DNA of 64,000 nt from Akkermansia massiliensis (GTDB lineage Bacteria > Verrucomicrobiota > Verrucomicrobiia > Verrucomicrobiales > Akkermansiaceae), in the NCBI RefSeq assembly GCF_018847375.1, contig NZ_CP072036.1, positions 496,001-560,000 of the forward strand, written 5' to 3'. Below the pieces are notes generated by a model. The model had not been told where the DNA came from. It did not search any database and saw nothing but the letters and a program-made list of their open reading frames with translations. Below, piece by piece: positions 27,156 through 35,557 of this stretch (the stretch's first letter is position 1; each line of letters opens with the position of its first letter). The position numbers and the translations under genes are program-made.

Positions 27156-29324
27156 TCAGCGGGCGTCCGGGCGGGGATCATATTCCAGGCCCGGAACCTC
27201 CCGGTAATGGACACCATCCCACAGGACGGGAATACAGCAGAAAAACCAGCTTCTCTGCCCGTTGTCCCCCTTCCAGTGGCCGAACACGCTGCGTATCAGT
27301 ACGCGGTTCAATCCCTTGCGGAGCTTCACCTTCACGGGGGGACGGAAGAAATACCCCTCCCAGGTCAGGGGGGCTTCTTCAATGCGGCCTTTCCCCCAAT
27401 CCGTCCAGGGCAGGCTCTTGAACGGCCACCTGGGCGGATTCACGCGCTTTCCGTTCAGCCACACGTCCCCGCCGGAAAAATCCCAGCTCCCCTGCTCCGG
27501 AGCACGGGCACTGCGGTACCCGCCTGAATGCCCCCACATGCCGTTCAGGCCAACCATCAGCCACACTTCCTGATCCTTCGGGCTGCGGATGGAAGTCAGC
27601 GCATAGCAGGTTCCGCTGCCCTTTCCCACGTCCCCCGACATCAGCGTGGGCCAGTGGTCCAGCCGGTACTGGTTCCGGTGCATATTGAACATCGCAAAAA
27701 GGTGCCTGATATGCACGGCTCCACCGTAAACGGGCGTCTTCTTCCACTCCAGCGTCCTGTCCCCGTCCCGGTAGGAAGGCGCAATCTTCCGCTCCGGTTC
27801 AAAGGACGTGTCATTCTTCCCCCGGTGGTCGAATGGCCCTATCAGGCTCCAGGCCATATCCGCCTGCTTCACGTACGCAAAGGGAACGTCCCGGAAAAAC
27901 CGGTCACGGTGGGAAGCCAGCCGTTGTTCAAACTCCCGGAACTCCGCCCATCCGGCTGTTCCCCTGGGAGGGAGCTGCGCCATGTAATCCTTCCGCTTGG
28001 TGGCGCTCCCGCGCCAGACGCGCTCCGCAAACGTCAGTACGCAGGGGTAAAGGGGATACTGTTCCAGCACCCTCTTCTCACTGCTCAGGTTCCCGTCGCA
28101 CCACACGGGCATGATGGCTCCCAACGCCTTCTCATCCCCCTGCGGCACCTCGCAGGGCTGCTGGAAAAACACCTGGTATACGCCGGACTGGGAATCAGCC
28201 CAGTCAATGTAAAAGCCATTGCTGTCAATGCGCTTCATTCCCTTGTCCATCCGGGCTCCGGCCTCGCTCTCGCCCCAGCACATCAGCACGGAATCCTTAT
28301 CGTGCGGGCCGCCCGGCGACCACACGATCACCTCCTTGCCCTTCCCGCGGATATACTCCGCCATGCGCGGAATAAAATCCTTCATCGTAATGTGCACCTC
28401 GTCGGACCCCATGTGAAAAAACCTTCCTGGAAACAGGGCAACGGTCTCGTCCACGACATCCTTCAATATGGAAACGCCCTTCTCCGTCTGCATGCCGGTC
28501 TTCATGGCCTTGGCGAACGGCTGGCTGTGCCCCGGCATGTCGATCTCCGGAATCACCTGGATATTCAGCCGGGCGCAATAATCCGTCAGGTCCTTCAACT
28601 GTTCCTGCGTATAAAATTTGCCCGGCAACCGTGACTTCCAGTGAAAGGCGCGGTCTGTCAAAGCCGGATACTTCTTCACCTCCAGCCTCCACGCAGGATC
28701 ATCCGTCAAATGCAAATGCAGCGTATTGATCTTGTAGCGGGAAACCCGGCGCATCAGCTCCTTGATAAACGCGGGAGACATGTAATAGCGCCCCACGTCC
28801 AGCATCATACCCCGCAGGGCGAAGGCGGGTTCGTCACTGATCTGCACGGACGGCATGAAAAAACCTTCCTTCTCTTTGGAAACCAGCTGCCGCAGCGTTT
28901 GCAGGGCATTGAAAAAACCGCCAAAGCCCCCTGCCCTGACAGTTGTCTTTTCCGGCGTGACGGACAGGACATACGCTTCTCCCTCAATTCCGGCGTCCAG
29001 GCTTAACTCCCATGTCAGGGAACCTTCCTCAAAAACATCCTTGCTCACGGCAGCCGGAATGCCGGACATCCTGAATACATCCTTCATTTCCCTCACCAGG
29101 TCATCTCTGCGGGGAACATCCCGGCCCAAATGTACATGAACGCTTTTAAAACGCGCCCCGCCCTTACCCCAGACTACTTTGGAAGGATAGGGAATCAGCG
29201 CAGGGGAGGAAAACTCCGGCACAGGCGCAGTTACCACCTCCCCTGCCAGCAGCTCCCACGGGAAACAAACCAGCAGGGCAATAAAAAACCGTACAGGAAT
29301 GCTGAAAACTCTGGACAAAAACAT
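27156..29324 (-). CDS. GH20 beta-N-acetylhexosaminidase, exported
   Basis: A 722-residue enzyme. An N-terminal signal (FFIALLVCFPWELLAG) is followed by a GH20b-type domain (about 40-165) and the catalytic barrel (about 168-500). The barrel contains LRGMMLDVGRYYM, LHLHLTDDPAWRLE, IPEIDMPGHSQ and the catalytic pair Asp308-Glu309 in FHMGSDEVH. The last roughly 200 residues form a beta-rich domain resembling the accessory domain of other Akkermansia hexosaminidases. It releases terminal beta-GlcNAc/GalNAc by substrate-assisted catalysis, which suits mucin O-glycan breakdown. It sits alone without transporter genes. An AT-poor region of about 190 bases lies upstream. Confidence 0.95.
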   Translation of the reverse strand: MFLSRVFSIPVRFFIALLVCFPWELLAGEVVTAPVPEFSSPALIPYPSKVVWGKGGARFKSVHVHLGRDVPRRDDLVREMKDVFRMSGIPAAVSKDVFEEGSLTWELSLDAGIEGEAYVLSVTPEKTTVRAGGFGGFFNALQTLRQLVSKEKEGFFMPSVQISDEPAFALRGMMLDVGRYYMSPAFIKELMRRVSRYKINTLHLHLTDDPAWRLEVKKYPALTDRAFHWKSRLPGKFYTQEQLKDLTDYCARLNIQVIPEIDMPGHSQPFAKAMKTGMQTEKGVSILKDVVDETVALFPGRFFHMGSDEVHITMKDFIPRMAEYIRGKGKEVIVWSPGGPHDKDSVLMCWGESEAGARMDKGMKRIDSNGFYIDWADSQSGVYQVFFQQPCEVPQGDEKALGAIMPVWCDGNLSSEKRVLEQYPLYPCVLTFAERVWRGSATKRKDYMAQLPPRGTAGWAEFREFEQRLASHRDRFFRDVPFAYVKQADMAWSLIGPFDHRGKNDTSFEPERKIAPSYRDGDRTLEWKKTPVYGGAVHIRHLFAMFNMHRNQYRLDHWPTLMSGDVGKGSGTCYALTSIRSPKDQEVWLMVGLNGMWGHSGGYRSARAPEQGSWDFSGGDVWLNGKRVNPPRWPFKSLPWTDWGKGRIEEAPLTWEGYFFRPPVKVKLRKGLNRVLIRSVFGHWKGDNGQRSWFFCCIPVLWDGVHYREVPGLEYDPRPDAR

Positions 29325-29515
29325 TCCTTATTTACGCCCTCCCGTCTCAATTCCTGTCAAAACAGGACTTCCGGAGCTGAAAACCTGTCCCTCTCCCCTG
29401 GTCTTTTAACACTACATGCCGGTTCCTCTACGCCGCCAGTTCACACCCTGAAACGAACGGGGAGGAAAGAGCTTCTTCCCCCCATCTTCTTCCATCCGTC
29501 AAACTGCTACCGTGC

Positions 29516-30157
29516 TCAGCGCAGGCGTTCCATCAAGGCGTCAATGTCCATGGAATCCTGCCCATGGATCAGCTCGCCGAGAATGGGCGCGTCGGAAAAC
29601 TCCTCCACCATGCTCCTGTTCGTCACGCAGGCCGTATCCCATTCATCCTTCACGTTATTAAACACAATGCCCAGGCATTCCAGGCCGCGCGCCTTGACCG
29701 CATTCAGCGTCAGCAGGGCATGATTGATGGCCCCCAGCTTGTTGCCGATCACCAGCAGCACGGGCAGCTTGAAATCCGCGGCCACGTCGCTGAAATTCCG
29801 GCCGGGGCCTATCGGGACTTCCCATCCCCCCACACCTTCCACCAGCACGCATTCATGCGCGGCGGCCAGGGCGTCATAGGCGCGGCGGATGGCTCCTTCA
29901 TCCACCTGCGTATTCTCCAGCCGGGCCGCCACATAAGGGCAGGTGGCGTTCTTCAGGAAAACGGGATTCAGCTCGTCCAGCGTCAGCCCCTCCGGTCCTG
30001 CCTCGCGCAGAAGACGGGCATCCTGCCTGTCTCCGCAGGCCACGGGCTTGAACCCGGCGGCATTGATGCCCGCTTCTCTCAGGGCCTTGACGATCAGGCA
30101 GCTTACATAAGTCTTACCGACTTCCGTATCGGTTCCGGTAACAATGAAATTCCTCAT
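29516..30157 (-). CDS. bioD: Dethiobiotin synthetase
   Basis: A 213-residue ATP-dependent enzyme that closes the ureido ring of biotin from 7,8-diaminopelargonate and CO2. Family motifs are the P-loop GTDTEVGKTYVS (8-19), FKPVACG with the active-site Lys, and VEGVGGWEVPI. Length matches the family. No other bio gene is adjacent. The gene follows a 50-residue membrane protein and cdaA on the same strand with a 12-base gap, so it is probably the third gene of that operon. Confidence 0.95.
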   Translation of the reverse strand: MRNFIVTGTDTEVGKTYVSCLIVKALREAGINAAGFKPVACGDRQDARLLREAGPEGLTLDELNPVFLKNATCPYVAARLENTQVDEGAIRRAYDALAAAHECVLVEGVGGWEVPIGPGRNFSDVAADFKLPVLLVIGNKLGAINHALLTLNAVKARGLECLGIVFNNVKDEWDTACVTNRSMVEEFSDAPILGELIHGQDSMDIDALMERLR

Positions 30158-30169
30158 AACGGTAAATCT

Positions 30170-30322
30170 TCAGGGATGGGATCTTCTGATCTCCTCAAGC
30201 TGCCCACGGGAGGGCACGCCGTCGTTCGTGGTCACCCAGTGATTGATAAAAGACCAGATGATCACAGCCAGCACCAGGCAGAACAGCTTGGCCGGCCAGT
30301 TAAGCAATAGCAGTTTTTTCAT
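30170..30322 (-). CDS. 50-residue membrane protein resembling the YbbR/CdaR membrane anchor
   Basis: An uninterrupted 51-codon frame starting ATG at 30322 inside the end of cdaA (23-base overlap) and ending just before bioD. The product begins MKKLLLLNWPAKLFCLVLAV, continues IIWSFINHWV and ends in a charged GQLEEIRRSHP. This pattern (basic start, Asn-Trp, Lys, one hydrophobic helix, Trp) is how YbbR-domain c-di-AMP cyclase regulators (CdaR) begin, and CdaR genes normally follow cdaA. The YbbR repeats are absent, so it may be a minimal anchor-type regulator or the remnant of one. Position and pattern make it likely to be a real gene. Confidence 0.7.
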   Translation of the reverse strand: MKKLLLLNWPAKLFCLVLAVIIWSFINHWVTTNDGVPSRGQLEEIRRSHP

Positions 30323-31091
30323 TGGAAGGAGAAATATTCAATAGCTCTTCAAGGCGGCCCTTCAACTGTTCCGGCGTCAGGTTGCGTTCCAGCTTGCCCC
30401 CCACGGCCAGGGCAATCGCCCCCGTTTCCTCGGACACCACCACCACCACGCAGTCGCTCTCCTCGGACATGCCCACGCCCGCCCGGTGGCGCAGCCCCAG
30501 GGTACGGTCGCTCATCTCCTTCTGGGAAACCGGGAACACGCAGGCCGCCGCGGAAATGCGGTCGCCGGAAATCACCACGCCTCCGTCGTGCAGGGCGGTC
30601 TTGGTATGGAAAATCGTCAGAGCCAGTTCCGGAGAAAAAATGGCGTCCAGCTTCACGCCGGAATCCTCAATGGGCTTCATGCTGATACTACGCTCAAAAG
30701 CGAACAGGGCGCCGAACCGCTGGTTGGAAAGCTTGCTCACCGCCTTGCAGAAATTGTCCAGAAAGTCAACCCGCTGAAGCTTGGCGAAGGAGGAGAAGAA
30801 CGGATGGCTGCCCAGCTTCGCCAGCCCCACACGCAGCTCCGGCTGGAAAATCACCACCAGCGCCAGCGCCAGGCCGGGGGCGAAAATGCGCGTCAGGATC
30901 CATGAAATCACGTTCAACTGGAAGAAAAAGGCCAGCACCACCAAGGCCAGGAAACAGGCGAACAGCCCCACCATGATGCGCGCGCCGCGCGTTGCATGGA
31001 AAGCGCGGTAAATCTGGTACAGGAATACCCACAGGATGAAAATTTCAACGATCGCCCGGAGCGCATCCTTGATCATAATCCAGTCCCACAT
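30300..31091 (-). CDS. cdaA: Diadenylate cyclase, membrane-anchored CdaA type
   Basis: Makes the second messenger c-di-AMP from two ATP. From the ATG at 31091 (MWDWIMIKDALRAIVEIFIL) the 263-residue protein has three N-terminal membrane helices and a DisA_N cyclase domain (about 95-240) with both signature motifs, ALHDGGVVI (DGA-type) and GLRHRAGVGMSEESD (RHR). The ATG at 31076 is an equally plausible start, whereas the frame further upstream to 31271 reads unlike any CdaA. c-di-AMP controls potassium and osmolyte balance and envelope homeostasis. It is encoded ahead of a YbbR-anchor-like small protein and bioD. Confidence 0.93.
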   Translation of the reverse strand: MWDWIMIKDALRAIVEIFILWVFLYQIYRAFHATRGARIMVGLFACFLALVVLAFFFQLNVISWILTRIFAPGLALALVVIFQPELRVGLAKLGSHPFFSSFAKLQRVDFLDNFCKAVSKLSNQRFGALFAFERSISMKPIEDSGVKLDAIFSPELALTIFHTKTALHDGGVVISGDRISAAACVFPVSQKEMSDRTLGLRHRAGVGMSEESDCVVVVVSEETGAIALAVGGKLERNLTPEQLKGRLEELLNISPSNEKTAIA

Positions 31092-31419
31092 GCGCAACAA
31101 GCTACACAACAACCCGCATGATTGCAATACCGATCCTTTCCCTTCAATTTTTGTGCCGGATGAAGCAACCACGAACGGAAAACCTGAAAATCGGACGATT
31201 CCCTCTAGATGAGAAGTTCCGATTGAAGTCTGATGCTTTCGGCAAAAGTAATGCACTCTCGGGAAAAGCAAGAAGGCAATATCAGCGCGAAAACCTATAG
31301 TGGAAATTCAGGTGTGCCATTCTGCGCGAACCCGGAACACCGGAAAACTGCTCTGGGAAGATACCTATGCAGCAGAAAATCCAAATCATAAAAACAGTAA
31401 ACATTACATAATCAAAACA
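31092..31419. other. Intergenic region between cdaA and an AT-rich orphan gene
   Basis: A roughly 330-base divergent spacer. Composition changes from GC-balanced to clearly AT-rich near 31370. Open frames continue into it from both genes, but their translations lack family similarity. It should contain the promoters of both genes, though none was identified with confidence. Confidence 0.4.
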
Positions 31420-32025
31420 ATGAATTTACAAAACGTACAGTTCCTTAATAATGAATACACTAATGGAAGTGAAACAGCGCTCATTAACGGAATTCTTCAA
31501 AATACGAAACTGGAAAACTATCCACGTATTCAGGCACTCTCCGAAGACTTTGCGGACATCTGGAATTTCGTCACCACCTTCGGACGACCTCTCCAGGGAG
31601 AAGAGGTAGAATCCAAGCAACAGGAACGAACGGAATATTATCGAATAAACCCTATTGTCCCTTTGATGACTTTGTTTGAACGCAGAATCGCCTTTTGCAG
31701 GGAACGGTGCATTTTACTGCATATTCTTTGGGCTCAGTTAGGTTACCCAAGTGTGATCGTTACCGCCTCCAACGCAAGTGGCGATGAACGGCATGCCGTT
31801 CTCCTGACAAAGAATAAACAAGGCAAACATCTTATCTTTGATCCGGAAAATAAGATTGATGCTTATGGAAGTGATGACGATCGATTTTCCCAAGGTTATT
31901 CCTTCAGTGAACAACAACATTGTCAATTCAACCGGAACGTTCAAATGACCATCCTAGTGAGGCCCGTTAATCTCACCGCTCCAGTAAACTTCAGTTTCGC
32001 CGGACATTCAGCAACTCTTTCCTAA
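31420..32025 (+). CDS. Orphan protein with transglutaminase-like Cys-His-Asp pattern
   Basis: A 201-residue protein without signal peptide or membrane helix. The ATG at 31420 was chosen because the 40 upstream codons change composition abruptly. The central part has Cys97 in FCRERCILLHILWAQLGYPS, His125 in GDERHAVLL and Asp141 in KHLIFDPEN. This spacing and context (Cys on a helix before LG, His before a hydrophobic strand, Asp in a following strand) is that of transglutaminase-like/BTLCP-type cysteine peptidases. The match is by eye and the function is unproven. The gene is markedly AT-richer than its neighbours and rich in Asn, Gln and Ile, suggesting horizontal acquisition. Confidence 0.65.
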   Translation: MNLQNVQFLNNEYTNGSETALINGILQNTKLENYPRIQALSEDFADIWNFVTTFGRPLQGEEVESKQQERTEYYRINPIVPLMTLFERRIAFCRERCILLHILWAQLGYPSVIVTASNASGDERHAVLLTKNKQGKHLIFDPENKIDAYGSDDDRFSQGYSFSEQQHCQFNRNVQMTILVRPVNLTAPVNFSFAGHSATLS

Positions 32026-32221
32026 TCCTAAAAAGAGTAGATTGCTCCCTTTCCCATATAAAATACAGGCTGTATTCAGGGGTCCGGTGTTATCCCTCTT
32101 GCCGCCTCACCGGTAAAAAACGGCGATTTATGATTTGCTGAGAAAAACATGCAGGAATACTCCATATTAGACCTCTCACATTGAAATTGTCACGCCAGAC
32201 ATAGATTGATATAAAGGGAGC

Positions 32222-33208
32222 ATGAAGCTCCGGGTTTATCTCTCTCTGTTTTCCGCCCTGGCCATCCTCACCGTCTCCACGGGCTGCATCATTTCCCACT
32301 GCACCACCCCCGCGGCCGGCGGCGCTCCCGCCGCGGCCGTCCGCCCGGGGCTGGAGCAGGAACTGAAAAAGGACGTCCTCTACCTGGCCAAAACCTGCCA
32401 CCCGCGCCCGGCGGGTTATGAAAAGAACCAGGCCAGGGCGGTCCAATACATCGCCCGGTCCCTGTCGGAATCGGGAGCTACGGTCACATACCAGCCTTTC
32501 ACGGCGGACAAGCGCACCTTCGTCAACGTCAGCGCCGTTTTCCCCGGCAAATCCGCCAAAAGGGTCATCGTCGGCGCTCATTACGACACCTGCGGAAGCA
32601 CCCCCGGAGCGGACGACAACGCCAGCGGCGTAGCCGGACTGCTGGCCCTGGGACGCATGCTCAAGGGCATCTCCCCCCATGACACCATTGAACTCATCGC
32701 GTATGCCAACGAGGAACCGCCCTACTTCGGCACGGAACAGATGGGCAGCGCGCAGCACGCCCAAAAACTTTATACGGAACAGATAGGCGTGAAAGCCATG
32801 ATCTGCCTGGAAATGATCGGCTACTTCTCGGACAGGGAAAACAGCCAGTCCTACCCCGCCGCGGGCATGGGCGCCCTGTACCCGGACAAGGGGGACTTCA
32901 TCGCCATCGTCGGCAACTGGGACAGCGTCAGGCTGGCGCGGACAGTCCAGAAAAACATGCAGTCCTTCCTGCCTACCGTCCGCCTGAACCTGCCGGAAAT
33001 CAAGGGCATGTGCATGGACTTCTCCGACCACCGCAACTTCTGGGCCAAAGACCTGCCCGCCGTCATGATTACGGACACCTCCTTCTTCCGGAACCCGAAC
33101 TACCATCAGCCCGGAGACCTGCCGGAAACGCTGGACTACCGCCGCATGGCCCAGGTGGTCCGGGGCGTGCACCAGGCCGTCCTGCATTTGGCGGCGGACG
33201 GCAAATAA
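32222..33208 (+). CDS. M28-family metallopeptidase, lipoprotein
   Basis: A 328-residue exported peptidase. The signal ends in a lipobox (LTVSTGC, Cys near 22). The M28 domain shows the two-zinc ligand set in order: His in VGAHYDTCG, bridging Asp in GADDNASGVAG, catalytic Glu-Glu in AYANEEPP, Asp in MITDTSFFRNPN and His in YHQPGD. The enzyme is an aminopeptidase-type hydrolase acting in the periplasm or at the cell surface, and probably helps degrade mucin or dietary peptides. It converges with the ABC ATPase gene. The region upstream (32026-32221) is AT-rich and contains a 7-bp inverted repeat with a 1-base centre at 32062-32076. Confidence 0.92.
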   Translation: MKLRVYLSLFSALAILTVSTGCIISHCTTPAAGGAPAAAVRPGLEQELKKDVLYLAKTCHPRPAGYEKNQARAVQYIARSLSESGATVTYQPFTADKRTFVNVSAVFPGKSAKRVIVGAHYDTCGSTPGADDNASGVAGLLALGRMLKGISPHDTIELIAYANEEPPYFGTEQMGSAQHAQKLYTEQIGVKAMICLEMIGYFSDRENSQSYPAAGMGALYPDKGDFIAIVGNWDSVRLARTVQKNMQSFLPTVRLNLPEIKGMCMDFSDHRNFWAKDLPAVMITDTSFFRNPNYHQPGDLPETLDYRRMAQVVRGVHQAVLHLAADGK

Positions 33209-33243
33209 AAGGAGAGATAAAAAACTCGCAGGACCGGACGGCC

Positions 33244-33897
33244 TCAGACCGCCTGCCCGTCCATGATCGTGATGATGCGGTCCCCCCGGCGGGCCAGGTG
33301 TTCGTCATGCGTCACGATTACCAGCGTCTTGCGGGATTCGTCCGCCAGGCCGAACAAAAGGTCCAGCACCTCCGCGCCGTTCTTCCGGTCCAGGTTCCCG
33401 GTAGGTTCATCTGCAAAAATAATCGGGGCGTCATTCGCCAGGGCGCGGGCGATCGCCACGCGCTGCTGCTCCCCGCCGCTCAGCTCGCTGGGCAGATGGT
33501 TCAGGCGGTGGGACAGGCCCACGCGCGCCATCAGCTCCGTCACGTACTCCACGCGCGGCCTCCTTCCTATGGAGGAAGCCAGGCACGCGTTTTCCAGCGC
33601 CGTCAGTTCCGGCATCAGCAGGTAATTCTGGAAAATGAATCCCATGTTCCGGTTCCGGAACACGGACCGCGCCGTAGCGGACAAGGCGTAAATATCCGTG
33701 CCGTCAATCGTCACCTTTCCCTCCTGGGGCGTCTCCAGCCCGGCCAGCGTGTACATCAGCGTGGTCTTGCCGGCTCCGCTGGGACCGCACAGGAACACCT
33801 TCTCCCCGGCGGCAATGTGCAGGTCCACCCCGTGCAGGATCTCAATGGATTTCTTGCCGATGGAATAGCTGCGGTGGAGGTTGGCGGCGGTAATCAC
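33244..33897 (-). CDS. ABC transporter ATP-binding protein, LolD/MacB/FtsE type
   Basis: A 217-residue ATPase with Walker A GPSGAGKTTL, Q-loop FIFQNY, ABC signature LSGGEQQRVAIARAL, Walker B IIFADEPTGNLD and H-loop VTHD. The EPTGNLD form and GEQQR are characteristic of the LolD/MacB group, whose partners extract lipoproteins or export substrates across the envelope. No permease (LolC/E or MacB) lies next to it, so it must pair with a subunit encoded elsewhere. It is about 30 bases downstream of panC on the same strand and may be transcribed with it. Confidence 0.88.
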   Translation of the reverse strand: MITAANLHRSYSIGKKSIEILHGVDLHIAAGEKVFLCGPSGAGKTTLMYTLAGLETPQEGKVTIDGTDIYALSATARSVFRNRNMGFIFQNYLLMPELTALENACLASSIGRRPRVEYVTELMARVGLSHRLNHLPSELSGGEQQRVAIARALANDAPIIFADEPTGNLDRKNGAEVLDLLFGLADESRKTLVIVTHDEHLARRGDRIITIMDGQAV

Positions 33898-33926
33898 GGG
33901 CGCAGTATAAGGGAATCCGTGCCGGA

Positions 33927-34772
33927 TTAAAGTTCTATATTGTCAATAAGACGCACGTCGCCAAAATAGACGGCGGCGGCCATCAGGGCCGGATTCCGGT
34001 TCTCCTCCAGCGGCTGCATCGTCTCCGCATCCACAATCTCCAGATAATCGATGCGCGTGCCGGGCACGGCCCCAATCATGGCGGCGGCATGTTCCTTCAC
34101 CGTCCGGACATCCGTTCCGGCCCGGAACTCGTCCCTGGCCTGAAGCATGGCCTTCCGTATCACCACGGCCTGCTCTTTCTGTTCCGCCGTCAGCCGGGCG
34201 TTCCGGGAGGAATAGGCCAGGCCGTTCCCATGCCTCACAATCTCCGCCCCGTGGATGTGCACCGGGAAATCCAGGTCACGCACCATGCGGCGGATAATCG
34301 CCAGCTGCTGGTAATCCTTCTTGCCGAAAATGGCGTCCGTGGGCTGCACCAGGTTGAACAACTTGGCAAGCACCGTGCAGACGCCGGAAAAATGTCCGGG
34401 GCGGGACGCCCCGCACAGCGTAGCGGATAAAAAGCTCTCCTCCACGGTAATGCTGCGCTCCCCGGAATACATCTCCTCCGGGGAGGGGGAAAACACGTAA
34501 TCCACGCCCGCTCCCTCGCACACCTCCAAATCCTTTTCAGGGGTGCGGGGATAGGTCTGGAGGTCGGAGGAATTGTTGAACTGGATGGGATTGACGAAAA
34601 TGCTGGCCACCACCACGCCGTCCTCCCCGGCCAGCTTGCGGGCCTGTTCCAGCAGGGCGCGGTGCCCGCCGTGAAGCGCTCCCATCGTGGGAACGAGAAC
34701 CACGTGGTCATGCTTGCGGTGATGCTTGAGAAGGGCCGCCTTCAACTGGGCCTTGGTGGAAAATGTTTGCAT
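33927..34772 (-). CDS. panC: Pantothenate synthetase
   Basis: Condenses pantoate with beta-alanine using ATP. From the ATG at 34772 the 281-residue product has the signatures VPTMGALHGGH (ATP-binding, HIGH-type His), FVNPIQFNNSSDL, GHFSGVCTVLAKLFNLV, FGKKDYQQL, and AYSSRNARL, which carries the KMSKS-like function. A TTG-type extension to 34799 would add nine atypical residues. It diverges from ompH across about 110 bases. No panB or panD is nearby. Confidence 0.96.
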   Translation of the reverse strand: MQTFSTKAQLKAALLKHHRKHDHVVLVPTMGALHGGHRALLEQARKLAGEDGVVVASIFVNPIQFNNSSDLQTYPRTPEKDLEVCEGAGVDYVFSPSPEEMYSGERSITVEESFLSATLCGASRPGHFSGVCTVLAKLFNLVQPTDAIFGKKDYQQLAIIRRMVRDLDFPVHIHGAEIVRHGNGLAYSSRNARLTAEQKEQAVVIRKAMLQARDEFRAGTDVRTVKEHAAAMIGAVPGTRIDYLEIVDAETMQPLEENRNPALMAAAVYFGDVRLIDNIEL

Positions 34773-34882
34773 GCGCCTAAAGTGGCCCCATGATGACAAA
34801 AGTTCAATCCTGAAATATAGCTAGAAGGTTGACGCATGCCGTTCCACATGTAAACTGGCAAAGTCAGAAGACGCTAAAAATT

Positions 34883-35518
34883 ATGAGATTCTTCAAAACA
34901 GCATTATGTGTATCAGCTGCAATGGCATTAAGCGCCACTGCCAACGCCGAACTTAAAGTAGCAACGGTGGACGTGCAGAAACTCTTCGCCGACTACTATA
35001 AGACCCATGAAGCCCAGGCAGAAGTAGACAAGGCTGCCCAGACCGTGCAGGAAACCAACAACACCCGCGCGGAAACCATCAAGAAGATGGAAGCCGACTT
35101 CAACGACATGGTCAAACAGCTTCAGGATCCCATGCTGAATGAAAAGGACAAGAAGGAGCTGGAACAGAAAGCCCAGATCAAGCGTCAGGAAGTCATCGCG
35201 CTGGAACAGGAACGCCGCGGCTTCGTGGAACGCCAGCTCAAGTCCCTTCAGGAACAGATGAAGGTGCGCTCCACCAAGATCATGGGTGAAATCACCAAGA
35301 TCACGGAAGGCATCGCCACCAAGGGCAACTATGACCTCATTCTGGACAAGAGCGCCCAGGCTCTCCGTTCCAACCAGGTCTTCGTGTACACGAAGCCCAG
35401 CATGGACATCACCCCCTCCGTGATGAAGGAACTCAACAAGGACGCTCCCAAGGGCTTTGACCCCACCAAGAAAAAGACCCCGGCCGTTCCTGCCGCTCCC
35501 GCGGCTCCGGCCAACTAA
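34883..35518 (+). CDS. Skp/OmpH-family periplasmic chaperone
   Basis: A 211-residue secreted protein. Signal peptide FKTALCVSAAMALSATANA has cleavage near residue 22, and mature ELKVATVDVQKLFADYY matches the OmpH N-terminus. A long charged coiled coil spans about 45-140, and the returning strand GNYDLILDKSAQALRSNQV is conserved. The tail is Lys/Pro/Ala-rich. Skp holds unfolded outer-membrane proteins for the BAM complex. It is followed after 39 bases by lpxD on the same strand, the gene order seen in many Gram-negative genomes, although bamA is not in the window. Confidence 0.92.
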   Translation: MRFFKTALCVSAAMALSATANAELKVATVDVQKLFADYYKTHEAQAEVDKAAQTVQETNNTRAETIKKMEADFNDMVKQLQDPMLNEKDKKELEQKAQIKRQEVIALEQERRGFVERQLKSLQEQMKVRSTKIMGEITKITEGIATKGNYDLILDKSAQALRSNQVFVYTKPSMDITPSVMKELNKDAPKGFDPTKKKTPAVPAAPAAPAN

Positions 35519-35557
35519 CCCTTGACATTACCCCCGGGAAGGCGGAATCATACTCCC

